DNA of 18,378 bases from an uncultured Chryseolinea sp. (GCA_946478915.1 CAMLER010000016.1:1-18378); one strand, 5' to 3'. Shown: positions 6,989 to 14,684, counted from the first letter of the stretch. The notes: generated by a model not told the origin, from the sequence alone. Translations and numbers: made by a program.

Positions 6989-9313
6989 ATGGATAAATTT
7001 CCTTTAATTAAAAATGAGGCGGAAGATACCATGTCCAACGGTCTGAAAGAGGTCCATCGTCTCCAGGAAGCAATTATAAATGCCTCTGCGCTATCTATAA
7101 TTTCGACCGACACGAAAGGAATAATAAAAGGCCTGAACAAGGCAGCAGAAAATCTATTGGGCTATTCCTCAGAGGAACTGATTGGAAAGGTTACGCTCGT
7201 AGCGCTGCACGACAATCTTGAACTTATTGAAAGAGCGTCGCGGTTATCACAAGAACTTGGCCTCGACGTAGACCCAAATTTTGAAGCACTTTCCTTTAAA
7301 GCTCAGTTTTTGAAGAGCCCTGATCGCGATGATTGGACTTACATTAGAAAAAATGGATCGCGTGTTCCTGTTTCTGTTTCGATGAACGGCCTCTGGGACG
7401 ATTCTGGCAAATTATTGGGATACACCTGCGTTGTCATCGATATTTCGGAGACCCGACGGGCACAGCAGTTGGTCAGAAAATCGGAAGCGCATTTGAATGC
7501 TCTTGTCAGTTCGCTGGATGACATCGTGTTTGAGATTGATGACGACGGCCGCTTCCTTAACGTTTGGACAAAAAACGACGAAGATCTTTTTTTTCCACGC
7601 GCTAAAATTCTCGGCCGAAAAATCGATGAATTATTTGATAAGGATTTTGCCGTCACCCTGGAGGGACTGAGAATGAAGGTGATGGAAACAGGTCAACCGG
7701 AATCGTATGACTACAAATCAATCGTACCTGGTTCGAATCGGTGGTTCAATGCAAAGTTTTCAATGATTTATGAAAATGGTAAACCTACCAAAAGGGTTAC
7801 AGTAAGGGTTGAAGATATTACAAGTAAGAAAGAAGCTGAATCGAAATTGATTAAGAGTGAAGAAAAATTCAGAGCGCTGACTGAAAATATTCCAGGGGTG
7901 ATTTATCTCCGGAAATATAATGAACCGAATACAATGCTCTTCCTTAATTCGCGTGTTGAGGAACTGACAGGTTACGGACCTGGCGAGTTCCTTTCGGGTA
8001 GAATGGACTTCGGAGACTTGATGCATCCAAACGACAAAGAAAGGGTCAGGATGGAAATTGAACGGGCGGTCGACCAAAAAAATAATTTCAGTATTGAGTA
8101 CCGCATCCTGCAGGGTACAGACAATTGGAAATACGTTAAGGAAGATGGGATGCCTGTCGTAGACGAAGACGGAAGTATCACAATCGAAGGATTTATCATC
8201 GATATCACCGCCCAAAAAAACGCGGAAAGAGAACTGCTTAAAGTCGCGAAAGAGAATTACAGACTGTTTAACACGGCTGTCAACCTGAATGCGATAACGG
8301 GGTTTGATGGATACTTTAAGAAGCTCAGCCCTGCCTGGATGCAACTCCTGGGCTGGACGGAGCAGGAACTAAAAGCCAAACGTTTCGTAGCGTTCGTTCA
8401 TCCGGATGATGTTGAAGCAACTGAAGAGATGTTGAAGTTCATGGCGGAAGGAAACGACATGCAACACTTTGAAAACAGGTTTCGCGGGAAAGACGGATCT
8501 TACAGATGGCTGCTCTGGAGTTCCGCTTCCGATGTGAAAAATCAACTGATGTACACTTCTGCAATCGATATTACAGAACGAAAAAAATCAGAAAACGAAT
8601 TGCTGCAGTCAAAGGAAAGTTTGGAGGCCATTGCCATCAAGCTTCAGGAGCAAAATCGCCAACTCGACGAATTCGCACATATCATTTCCCATAATTTGCG
8701 TTCGCCTGTCGGCAACATCAAAGCGCTGATCGGTCTCTTGGATGCGAACAGCACACTGCTCGATTACCAGCAAATATTTGACAAGATCAAAACCGTGTCA
8801 AGCAACCTGGGTGAAACCATGAATGAGTTGATGGAAACGCTCAAAGTAAAAACTGACACCGATATCCCGAGAGTAGAAATACGCTTCAAAGAGATCTTTG
8901 ATAAAGTAATCCAGTCGTTGGAAGGTGAGCTCATTCAAAGTAGCGCATCCGTTACCTTTGATTTTAACGATGCACCCAAAATATATTATTCGAAAGCGTA
9001 TCTCGAAAGCATTTTTCAAAACCTTCTGAGCAATGCGCTTAAATACTCATCACCAAAGAGAAAACCGGAGATCAGGGTAATAACGTCCAAGATTGAAACC
9101 GGCATCGAGCTAAGAGTACATGACAACGGATTGGGTATCGACATGGCAAGGCACGGCAACAAGTTGTTTGGTCTTCACAAAACATTCCATACACACAAGG
9201 ATGCAAAAGGCGTAGGACTCTTTCTGGTTAAAACACAGGTAGAGGCATTGGGTGGATCCATCAAGGCTGAAAGCGAAATCGATAGAGGCACTACCTTCAT
9301 TGTACATTTTTGA
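6989..9313 (+). CDS. Soluble four-PAS sensor histidine kinase
   Basis: This is a 774-residue protein with no membrane segment or signal peptide, so it is cytoplasmic. Four PAS/PAC units lie at about 25-155, 163-280, 290-410 and 422-533. Three of these end in the PAC-like 'DIT/DIS' signature (for example 'VIDISETRRAQ', 'FIIDITAQKNAE', 'SAIDITERKKSE') and the second ends 'VRVEDITSKKEAE'. A coiled linker leads to the dimerisation helix with the phospho-acceptor H568 in 'IISHNLRSPVGNI'. The ATPase domain shows N678/N682 in 'QNLLSNALKY', 'DNGLGI' (712-717) and 'GVGLFLVKTQ' (741-750). No response regulator is adjacent, so it is an orphan kinase. The ligand is unknown. An internal ATG at residue 15 (7031) has a better purine-rich site (GGAAG) in front and could be the true start. 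Confidence 0.94.
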   Translation: MDKFPLIKNEAEDTMSNGLKEVHRLQEAIINASALSIISTDTKGIIKGLNKAAENLLGYSSEELIGKVTLVALHDNLELIERASRLSQELGLDVDPNFEALSFKAQFLKSPDRDDWTYIRKNGSRVPVSVSMNGLWDDSGKLLGYTCVVIDISETRRAQQLVRKSEAHLNALVSSLDDIVFEIDDDGRFLNVWTKNDEDLFFPRAKILGRKIDELFDKDFAVTLEGLRMKVMETGQPESYDYKSIVPGSNRWFNAKFSMIYENGKPTKRVTVRVEDITSKKEAESKLIKSEEKFRALTENIPGVIYLRKYNEPNTMLFLNSRVEELTGYGPGEFLSGRMDFGDLMHPNDKERVRMEIERAVDQKNNFSIEYRILQGTDNWKYVKEDGMPVVDEDGSITIEGFIIDITAQKNAERELLKVAKENYRLFNTAVNLNAITGFDGYFKKLSPAWMQLLGWTEQELKAKRFVAFVHPDDVEATEEMLKFMAEGNDMQHFENRFRGKDGSYRWLLWSSASDVKNQLMYTSAIDITERKKSENELLQSKESLEAIAIKLQEQNRQLDEFAHIISHNLRSPVGNIKALIGLLDANSTLLDYQQIFDKIKTVSSNLGETMNELMETLKVKTDTDIPRVEIRFKEIFDKVIQSLEGELIQSSASVTFDFNDAPKIYYSKAYLESIFQNLLSNALKYSSPKRKPEIRVITSKIETGIELRVHDNGLGIDMARHGNKLFGLHKTFHTHKDAKGVGLFLVKTQVEALGGSIKAESEIDRGTTFIVHF

Positions 9314-9325
9314 GAGTGAGCAATA

Positions 9326-9381
9326 TGCAGGAGGTGTAAGGTCTATCAAGGACAGTCCTTAGGTTATGCCTTTTGCCTGCA
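9326..9381 (+). other. Nested inverted repeat after the PAS kinase gene
   Basis: The outer arms TGCAGG (9326-9331) and CCTGCA (9376-9381) enclose a tight inner palindrome, AAGGAC-a-GTCCTT (9348-9360). It begins 12 nt after the kinase stop. It may be an mRNA 3'-end structure. There is no T-run after it on the plus strand, so intrinsic termination is not well supported. Confidence 0.3.
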
Positions 9382-9404
9382 GACAAGTATACATATCTCC
9401 GCGC

Positions 9405-9434
9405 CAAAAAAAGGCTGCCCTTGGTGGACAGCCT
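9405..9434 (-). terminator. Rho-independent terminator of tRNA-Ala
   Basis: On the minus strand, AGGCTG (9429-9434 side) pairs with CAGCCT (9412-9417 side), with one mismatch, then two further G-C pairs around a 5-nt loop (9421-9425). A run of seven to eight Ts (9405/9406-9412 on the minus strand) follows. It begins 4 nt after the tRNA 3' end. Confidence 0.8.
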
Positions 9435-9437
9435 CCG

Positions 9438-9511
9438 TGGAGCATATCGGAGTCGAACCGATGACCTTCACACTGCCAGCGTGACGCTCTAGCCAGCTGA
9501 GCTAATGCCCC
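9438..9511 (-). tRNA. tRNA-Ala (anticodon GGC)
   Basis: A full 74-nt cloverleaf can be folded. The acceptor stem is GGGGCAT/ATGCTCC with one G-U pair. The D arm is GCTC/GAGC with a 9-nt loop. The anticodon stem TCACG/TGTGA holds the loop CTGGCAG, with anticodon GGC at 9475-9477. The T arm is ATCGG-TTCGACT-CCGAT and the discriminator is A. CCA is not encoded. It reads GCC/GCT alanine codons. It is followed directly by a terminator and is divergent from the helicase gene. Confidence 0.95.
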
Positions 9512-9532
9512 CTCAGGCGCGCAAGATATTAA

Positions 9533-9572
9533 AATTTAAAGATTTGAAGATTTGAAAATTAGAAAATTAGAT
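9533..9572 (-). repeat. Degenerate 8-nt tandem repeat upstream of tRNA-Ala
   Basis: Five consecutive 8-nt units read on the plus strand AATTTAAA, GATTTGAA, GATTTGAA, AATTAGAA, AATTAGAT. On the minus strand, toward the tRNA, they read as TTCTAATT/TTCAAATC units, clearly related to the ATCTTCTA array on the other side of this intergenic region. They lie about 22 nt upstream of the tRNA gene, around the expected promoter. Confidence 0.7.
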
Positions 9573-9661
9573 CCGGCATTTCCCGCTCGTGGTGACGTTT
9601 GTGGTACTCGAGTAAACACTTAATATTCTCCCACCTGACCTAAATCCCGGACAACTACCAA

Positions 9662-9725
9662 ATCTTCCAATCTTCTAATCTTCTAATCTTCTAATCTTCC
9701 AATCTTCTAATCTTCCAATCTTCTA
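9662..9725 (+). repeat. 8-nt tandem repeat array, 8 copies of ATCTTC(T/C)A
   Basis: Eight head-to-tail copies without interruption. Only position 7 varies: C,T,T,T,C,T,C,T through the array. It ends 8 nt before the exact -7 element of the helicase promoter, so it occupies the place where a -33 element should be. The unit is far too short for a CRISPR, and there are no spacers. Confidence 0.95.
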
Positions 9726-9733
9726 ATTTCCCT

Positions 9734-9741
9734 TACCTTTG
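9734..9741 (+). promoter_or_regulatory. -7 promoter element of the helicase gene
   Basis: TACCTTTG exactly matches the Bacteroidota consensus TAnnTTTG and lies 21 nt before the helicase ATG, which predicts a leader of about 15 nt. No TTG -33 element is seen. The repeat array is in that position. Confidence 0.6.
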
Positions 9742-9762
9742 CACCTCACTTAAAAAAAATTA

Positions 9763-11472
9763 ATGAAATCTTTTGAAGCCTTGGGTCTTTCCAAGGGATT
9801 AGTCGAATCGGTTCTCCAGATCGGCTTTGAAATACCAACCCCCATACAGGAAAAAGCTATTCCCGTGTTATTGAAGGGAAATGGCGATTTTGTTGGGTTG
9901 GCCCAAACCGGGACCGGCAAGACAGCCGCCTTTGGACTACCGCTGCTCGAGTTGATCGATGCTGGCAGCAAACATACCCAGGCACTGATTTTGGCACCCA
10001 CGCGCGAGCTTGGGTTACAGATCACAAGCGACCTTGAAAATTTTACCGAAAAGTTCAAGCCATTCAATATCGTTGCAGTTTATGGAGGATCAAGCATCAG
10101 CGAGCAAATCAGAAAAGTAAAACGTGGGGCGCAGATTATTGTCGCTACTCCAGGACGACTCATTGACCTTATCGATCGAAAAGCAATCAATCTAGGTACA
10201 ATTCAATATGTCGTACTAGACGAGGCCGATGAAATGCTCAACATGGGATTTAAGGAAGATCTGGATAAGATACTTTCCTTCACCCCGGATGATAAAAACA
10301 CCTGGCTTTTTTCGGCGACAATGCCGCGCGAGGTAAAAGCCATCATGAAGAATTACATGAGCAACCCGCATGAGTTAACGGTGGGCGAACAGAATGCCGG
10401 CAATATTAATATCGAGCACCACTATGTTATGGTGCAGGAAAAGGATAAATACCTTGCGCTAAAGCGAATCCTGGATGATAATCCGGACATCTTTGGGCTC
10501 ATTTTCTGCCGTACCCGAATTGACACGCAAAGGATTGCAGAAATGTTGATGAAAGATGGTTATAATGCCGATGCTTTGCATGGCGATCTTACACAACAGC
10601 AACGTGACCGGGTGATGGTGAAATTCAGAAATCGCTCACTACAAATACTGGTCGCAACGGATGTTGCTGCGCGCGGCATCGACGTGGAAGACATCACCCA
10701 CGTCATCCACATGAATCTTCCGGATGAGATGGAGTTTTACACGCATCGCAGTGGGCGTACAGCCCGGGCGGGAAAGAAGGGCATTTCAATTGCAATGATC
10801 ACAAGGCGTGAACTCGGAAGAGTAAAACAGTTGGAAAAATCTTTGAAATCGCCATTCAAACGGATGATGGTGCCGACAGGCTCGCAGGTATGTCAGAAAC
10901 AATTGCTGGCGCTCATGCATAAGGTTCGCGAGGTAAAAGTAAACGAGGAAGAAATCGAAGAATTTTTACCAGCCGTTTTTGAAGAACTCAAGGACATTTC
11001 GAAACAAGAGTTGATAAAGCGCTTTGCTTCGATTGAGTTTAATCGCTTCCTGGACTACTATCGCAACGCGCCGGACTTGAACCAGGACGATCGCAGGTCC
11101 GGGGGCTCCAGTGACGATCGCTACGTTACGGGTACACGTTTCTTTATCAACCTTGGGAAAATGGATGGCCTGGACAATAGCAGTATGTTGGGTCTTATTG
11201 AAGATTCGACTGGGATTAGTAAGAAATCAATAGGAAAACTGGAGCTGAAGGGTGCTTATTCCTTTTTCGAAGTAGAGAAGGGTCAAGCCGATACTGTTCT
11301 TAACGAATTCAAGGGCGTCGAATACAAGGGTAGACAGGTTCGACTGGAAGTGACCGAAAGAAAAACTCCTTCTCGCGGTGAATCATCATCACGTGATTTT
11401 AGAAGAGGGCGATCATCAGGTAATTCCTACAAAAACTCCAGAGCGTCAGATTTTAAGAGGAAGAGATATTAG
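9763..11472 (+). CDS. DEAD-box ATP-dependent RNA helicase with DbpA-type RNA-binding domain
   Basis: This 569-residue cytoplasmic enzyme unwinds RNA duplexes, probably in ribosome assembly or RNA turnover. All motifs are visible: Q motif region 3-30 ('GFEIPTPIQ'), I 'AQTGTGKT' (47-54), Ia 'PTRELGLQ' (79-86), Ib 'TPGR' (129-132), II 'DEAD' (153-156), III 'SAT' (184-186), V 'ATDVAARGID' (298-307) and VI 'HRSGRTAR' (328-335). A helical linker (about 375-435) leads to a DbpA/CsdA-type RNA-binding domain (about 456-531, 'RFFINLGKMDGLDNSSMLGL'). A basic Arg/Ser/Gly tail (537-569) follows, likely for non-specific RNA binding. The architecture matches DeaD/CsdA-type helicases. The start is preceded by an A-rich stretch with no Shine-Dalgarno site, as is usual in the phylum. 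Confidence 0.95.
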   Translation: MKSFEALGLSKGLVESVLQIGFEIPTPIQEKAIPVLLKGNGDFVGLAQTGTGKTAAFGLPLLELIDAGSKHTQALILAPTRELGLQITSDLENFTEKFKPFNIVAVYGGSSISEQIRKVKRGAQIIVATPGRLIDLIDRKAINLGTIQYVVLDEADEMLNMGFKEDLDKILSFTPDDKNTWLFSATMPREVKAIMKNYMSNPHELTVGEQNAGNINIEHHYVMVQEKDKYLALKRILDDNPDIFGLIFCRTRIDTQRIAEMLMKDGYNADALHGDLTQQQRDRVMVKFRNRSLQILVATDVAARGIDVEDITHVIHMNLPDEMEFYTHRSGRTARAGKKGISIAMITRRELGRVKQLEKSLKSPFKRMMVPTGSQVCQKQLLALMHKVREVKVNEEEIEEFLPAVFEELKDISKQELIKRFASIEFNRFLDYYRNAPDLNQDDRRSGGSSDDRYVTGTRFFINLGKMDGLDNSSMLGLIEDSTGISKKSIGKLELKGAYSFFEVEKGQADTVLNEFKGVEYKGRQVRLEVTERKTPSRGESSSRDFRRGRSSGNSYKNSRASDFKRKRY

Positions 11473-11510
11473 TGTTTAGTCTGGATTGGTGAGTGTGGAG
11501 ATTGGGGAAA

Positions 11511-11536
11511 AAGGTATAAGGTATAAGGTATAAGGG
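11511..11536 (+). repeat. 7-nt tandem repeat AAGGTAT, 3 copies plus partial
   Basis: Three exact head-to-tail copies (11511-11531) are followed by a partial AAGGG. They lie 38 nt after the helicase stop in the convergent intergenic region. Confidence 0.85.
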
Positions 11537-11594
11537 TGTCCTGTTGTCGCAGGGGCTCCAATGTGTTCGATTTAATGTTACTCCGTCCTCGAGT

Positions 11595-11629
11595 GAACTT
11601 CAAACCTGAAACTTTCAACCTTTAACCTA
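11595..11629 (+). repeat. Degenerate 7-nt repeat at the end of the protease gene
   Basis: Five units read GAACTTC, AAACCTG, AAACTTT, CAACCTT, TAACCTA. They share an AACYT core at 7-nt spacing. The last units overlap the stop codon of the minus-strand protease gene. This type of low-complexity heptad is, as I recall, common between Bacteroidota genes. Confidence 0.45.
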
Positions 11630-12551
11630 TTTTTACCTCCAACGGCGCAACGGTAAAATGAAGCAGTTCGGTCGTGCGTATTACCGAGATATCGATAATG
11701 TTGACAATCTCTTTCCTCGCTAATTCTTTGAATAGCTCATGCGTTGAATTTACAGGATGTCCGTTAAAATTGATGACGATATCGCCTTCTTGAAGTTGGG
11801 AACGCGAAGCCGGTGAATCAGGCTCTATCCTTGTAACGAACAACCCTTTTTTATTCGAAAGATTGTAGTGTTGCCTGATCTTTGGATTAATAACGACCTC
11901 CTGCAGCATTATTCCTAAATAAGCCTTGAACACTTTGCCGTGCTGAATTAACTGTTGGGCTATCTCCTTGGCCGTATTTATATCGACAGAAAAACTTAAA
12001 CCTTGTGCGCCCTGGATCATTGCAGTGTTTACACCGATCACAACGCCGTCGGTAGTGATCATAGGCCCTCCAGAGTTACCTGGGTTCAGTGCTGCATCGG
12101 TTTGGATAACATTGTCGACCAGCTTACCGGATTGGGTCTGAAGCGTTCGGCCGAGCGCGCTTACCACACCCGTTGTAACGGTGTGCTGATATCCGTACGG
12201 ATTGCCGATGGCGATGACAAGCTGTCCGATTTGAAGCTGTGAAGCGTCCCCCAGCTTGGCCACCGAATAACCTTCTGAATAGATCTTCAAAATTGCAAGG
12301 TCTGTATCCGGGTCTTCGCCAATGATTACTCCTTCAATCTCATTTTCATTCAACAGGCTAACCATGATCTTTTCGGCTCCATGCACAACATGGCTATTGG
12401 TAAAAACCATTCCATCGGACGAAAAAATGAAACCCGAACCCGACCCAGCGGGTGCTAGCCTTCCCTTGATTGTCTTAAAGACTGTTATTTTGACGACTGC
12501 ATTCTTTGTTTTCTCTACAGCATCGATGATCATCTGAGAAAATGAATCCAT
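11622..12551 (-). CDS. HtrA-like trypsin-fold serine protease with PDZ domain, no export signal
   Basis: This is a 309-residue protein. The trypsin-like domain has the full catalytic triad: H54 in 'TNSHVV', D84 in 'DTDLAIL', S160 in 'NPGNSGGP'. One PDZ domain follows (about 208-300; 'LGIMLQEVV', 'PASRSQLQEGDIVINFNG'). Typical DegP/HtrA proteins are exported and carry one or two PDZ domains. This one begins directly with 'MDSFSQMIIDAVEKTKNAVV' and has neither signal peptide nor membrane anchor, so a cytoplasmic place is predicted. It is convergent with the helicase gene and has an unusually strong Shine-Dalgarno site. The substrate is unknown. Confidence 0.92.
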   Translation of the reverse strand: MDSFSQMIIDAVEKTKNAVVKITVFKTIKGRLAPAGSGSGFIFSSDGMVFTNSHVVHGAEKIMVSLLNENEIEGVIIGEDPDTDLAILKIYSEGYSVAKLGDASQLQIGQLVIAIGNPYGYQHTVTTGVVSALGRTLQTQSGKLVDNVIQTDAALNPGNSGGPMITTDGVVIGVNTAMIQGAQGLSFSVDINTAKEIAQQLIQHGKVFKAYLGIMLQEVVINPKIRQHYNLSNKKGLFVTRIEPDSPASRSQLQEGDIVINFNGHPVNSTHELFKELARKEIVNIIDISVIRTTELLHFTVAPLEVKIG

Positions 12552-12556
12552 AAAAT

Positions 12557-12563
12557 CTCCTTT
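12557..12563 (-). promoter_or_regulatory. Strong Shine-Dalgarno site of the protease gene
   Basis: AAAGGAG on the minus strand lies 5 nt from the ATG at 12551. This fixes the start, and so the absence of a signal peptide. It stands out because most other genes here lack such a site. Confidence 0.75.
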
Positions 12564-12634
12564 TGATTACATAGACAATTTTCTATCCATTTTATTGTAC
12601 TGAAATAATGACGTGGTTTTTTTAGACATAAAGG

Positions 12635-12670
12635 CCAGTATGACTGGATTAAGTTTAATACTGTGACTGG
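12635..12670 (+). promoter_or_regulatory. Candidate operator between protease and hydrolase genes
   Basis: CCAGT-atg-ACTGG (12635-12647) is a perfect short dyad. Its TGACTGG half recurs at 12664-12670, 23 nt further on. The rest of the 12564-12780 region shows no gene and no exact -7 element; a near match TACTTGTG lies at 12768-12775 on the plus strand. Confidence 0.25.
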
Positions 12671-12822
12671 TCAGAAGTACAAAAAAGTCAGACACGTGAT
12701 TTAAAAACTATAAATCGGCAGGGGTCAGGACAGAGCGGTTCCAGATCGCACCAGGATGTCGTTTTCTTACTTGTGGGCTAATGATGATGATAGGTAAGTT
12801 TGGTTTAACTAAACTTAAAAAC

Positions 12823-13602
12823 ATGAAACTATTGGTCGCATTGGCGTTGATGCCCCTCCTATTGTCATTGCCTGCTCAAAAAAAAACATACATTCTTGTA
12901 CATGGTGCTTGGCACGCTTCCTGGTGCTGGGACAAAGTAGTCCCCATGCTGGAAAGCAAAGGACACTCAGTGACAGCATTAGACCTCCCGGGTCACGGTA
13001 GGGATACAAGCAACATCGGACGCGTCACGCTGGATCAATACGTCCGCAAGGTTGTTATGGCTTGCAATGCGACATCAGAAAAGGTAATTCTCGTAGGCCA
13101 TTCAATGGCTGGAGTGGTCATCGCCCAAGCCGCCGAAGAGTTAGGACCGGAAAAAGTGTCGAGGCTGATCTTTCTCGATGCATTCATGCCCCGATCCGGA
13201 GAATCTGTATTATCCCTGGCAGAAAAAGCAGCAAAAATTGGTGAACAGCAGGGTCCCGGACTTCTTCCAAACCTGATTCTCTCGGAAGACCAAAAGACCA
13301 GCACAATCAGGACCGATGCGATTGAATCACTTTTTTATCATGATTGTTCTCCTGAAGACGTGGCTTTCGCAAAAGACCATGTGGGGCGACAACCAATGAT
13401 TTGCCTGGTAACGCCAGTGAAACTGACAGATGCGCGATATGGGTCGATCTCTAAGAACTACATTTTGTGTACTAAGGCAAATGATCTTGATAAGACAAGT
13501 ATCGCTATCAATGTACCTATTGAAAAGTTGTTTAAATTAGAAAGCAGTCATTCACCATTCTTCTCAATGCCAGAAAATTTGGTTGAGGTCCTTTTAAAAT
13601 GA
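12823..13602 (+). CDS. Secreted alpha/beta hydrolase (esterase/hydroxynitrile-lyase-like)
   Basis: From the ATG at 12823 it has 259 residues. The frame is open back to an ATG at 12781, but the shorter start places a clean signal peptide first (MKLLVALALMPLLLSLPAQ), and a possible -7 element overlaps the region just before 12781, so I prefer 12823. The alpha/beta-hydrolase fold is clear: oxyanion 'LVHGAWHASWCW' (25-36), 'DLPGHG' (54-59), nucleophile elbow 'GHSMAG' with S94, and the C-terminal 'SSHSPFF' with H243. The pattern fits the methyl-esterase/hydroxynitrile-lyase branch. The catalytic acid is less clear: the usual 'CTxD' position reads 'CTKA', with D221 two residues later. The substrate is unknown. 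The AraC-type regulator gene follows after 60 nt on the same strand. Confidence 0.88.
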   Translation: MKLLVALALMPLLLSLPAQKKTYILVHGAWHASWCWDKVVPMLESKGHSVTALDLPGHGRDTSNIGRVTLDQYVRKVVMACNATSEKVILVGHSMAGVVIAQAAEELGPEKVSRLIFLDAFMPRSGESVLSLAEKAAKIGEQQGPGLLPNLILSEDQKTSTIRTDAIESLFYHDCSPEDVAFAKDHVGRQPMICLVTPVKLTDARYGSISKNYILCTKANDLDKTSIAINVPIEKLFKLESSHSPFFSMPENLVEVLLK

Positions 13603-13662
13603 TAGTCTCACTAATACCCGTCTTATGCCTTTCCGCGCAACAACGTTCATATTCTAAGGAAG

Positions 13663-14517
13663 ATGATCTTTAAAGAATTTCACCCAAGCCATGACTTGCG
13701 TCCTATTGTTGAATATTACTTGATGATGCATTTTAACCCGAAAGAAGGATACTATCCGATAAAGCCCTATCCGACTCGAATTGAGCAAGCCTTAGTCTTT
13801 TTTGCAAGAGGGTACATCAAAGCTCATCATGTCGAATCTGGAACAATCAAGGAGATTGCGCATAATGCTTTATTCGGGCAACAAGTATCTAGGTTAGACT
13901 TTCATCCGCAATGGGACGAGGATTTTCTAATGGTTATGGTTGTATTTAAGCCAGGGGGACTCTTTCGGCTGCTTGGAATTCCGAGCCATGAGCTAACAGC
14001 TCATTTTGACGATGCAGAATCATTGTTGTCGGCTGAGTTGAGGACTGTCAACGACCAGGTGGCGAATGCGTTGTGCCATTCGGAAATGATCGAATGCGTC
14101 GAAAGATATTTGATCAAAAAATGCAGGTTTTTGAAAAGAGAGGCCCACCCACTTGATCGCGTTGCGCAAATATTAATTGAACGACCTCAACAGTTCTCCC
14201 TGGACTGGTTATCCAGTCAGGCGAACCTCAGTGCGCGGCAATTTGAACGCAAGTTCGTCGAGCGCATTGGTATCGGACCGAAATTGTACAGTCGCATCAG
14301 CAGATTTTCGCAGGCATTCTTTTTCAAACAACAACACCCCGAGATGGATTGGCTAACAATAGCGATCCATCATGGTTATAGCGACTATGCTCACTTGGCA
14401 AAAGACTTCAAGCAGTTTGCGTACACTACGCCAAACGTAATAATTGGACAATATGCTCAGCGACCGGAAATGGTGTTAAAAGATGAGTATAGTGAAGTGA
14501 GTACGCGACCTATTTAA
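13663..14517 (+). CDS. AraC-family transcriptional regulator
   Basis: This is a 284-residue DNA-binding protein. The N-terminal region (about 1-160; 'LRPIVEYYLMMHF', 'ALVFFARGYI') resembles the ligand-sensing N-domain common in Bacteroidota AraC proteins (DUF6597-like). The C-terminal double helix-turn-helix (about 165-262) shows 'SLDWLSSQANLSARQFERKF' (179-198) and the second HTH 'WLTIAIHHGYSDYAHLAKDF' (230-249), then 'TTP' near 255-257. An AAGGAAG stretch sits directly before the ATG. The alpha/beta hydrolase gene lies 60 nt upstream on the same strand, so it may be a target or partner; this is inferred. The effector is unknown. Confidence 0.92.
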   Translation: MIFKEFHPSHDLRPIVEYYLMMHFNPKEGYYPIKPYPTRIEQALVFFARGYIKAHHVESGTIKEIAHNALFGQQVSRLDFHPQWDEDFLMVMVVFKPGGLFRLLGIPSHELTAHFDDAESLLSAELRTVNDQVANALCHSEMIECVERYLIKKCRFLKREAHPLDRVAQILIERPQQFSLDWLSSQANLSARQFERKFVERIGIGPKLYSRISRFSQAFFFKQQHPEMDWLTIAIHHGYSDYAHLAKDFKQFAYTTPNVIIGQYAQRPEMVLKDEYSEVSTRPI

Positions 14518-14557
14518 GTGGTCACAGGTATTGCTTATCCATCAGTTGCCAGTGAAT

Positions 14558-14595
14558 AAAAAAAGCCCGCCTTCGCCCTGTGGGCTTCGGCGGGC
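14558..14595 (-). terminator. Strong Rho-independent terminator of the tRNA-Pro transcript
   Basis: GCCCGCC (14565-14571) pairs with GGCGGGC (14589-14595). A 3x3 internal loop separates this from an inner GCCC/GGGC stem with a 3-nt loop. On the minus strand seven Ts follow (14558-14564). It may also end plus-strand transcription from the AraC gene by structure alone, but there is no T-run on that side. Confidence 0.8.
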
Positions 14596-14626
14596 AGAGC
14601 CCTAAAATTCTTGAACTCCTTTCGGG

Positions 14627-14684
14627 CTTCGCTCGCCGAGCAGAAGTCTATTCCGAGCAATGCTCGCATAAGCCACAAGGCTTA
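14627..14684 (-). ncRNA. Hairpin-rich trailer between tRNA-Pro and its terminator (possible small RNA)
   Basis: Three perfect or near-perfect hairpins follow the tRNA on the minus strand: TAAGCC-TTGT-GGCTTA (14669-14684), CGAGC-ATT-GCTCG (14654-14666), and an 8-bp stem with one bulged base (14627-14646, GCTC/GAGC core). The terminator lies beyond them. The transcript past the tRNA 3' end would be about 130 nt and almost entirely base-paired. It may be a stable processed RNA or just a structured trailer. No open frame of note is present. Confidence 0.35.

Noticed and set aside
7760..8344. Minus-strand open frame of 194 codons
   Set aside because: It lies wholly antisense to the PAS domains of the sensor kinase, and its translation shows no recognisable domain.
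9662..9725. CRISPR array
   Set aside because: The unit is 8 nt and there are no spacers or cas genes. It is a simple tandem repeat.
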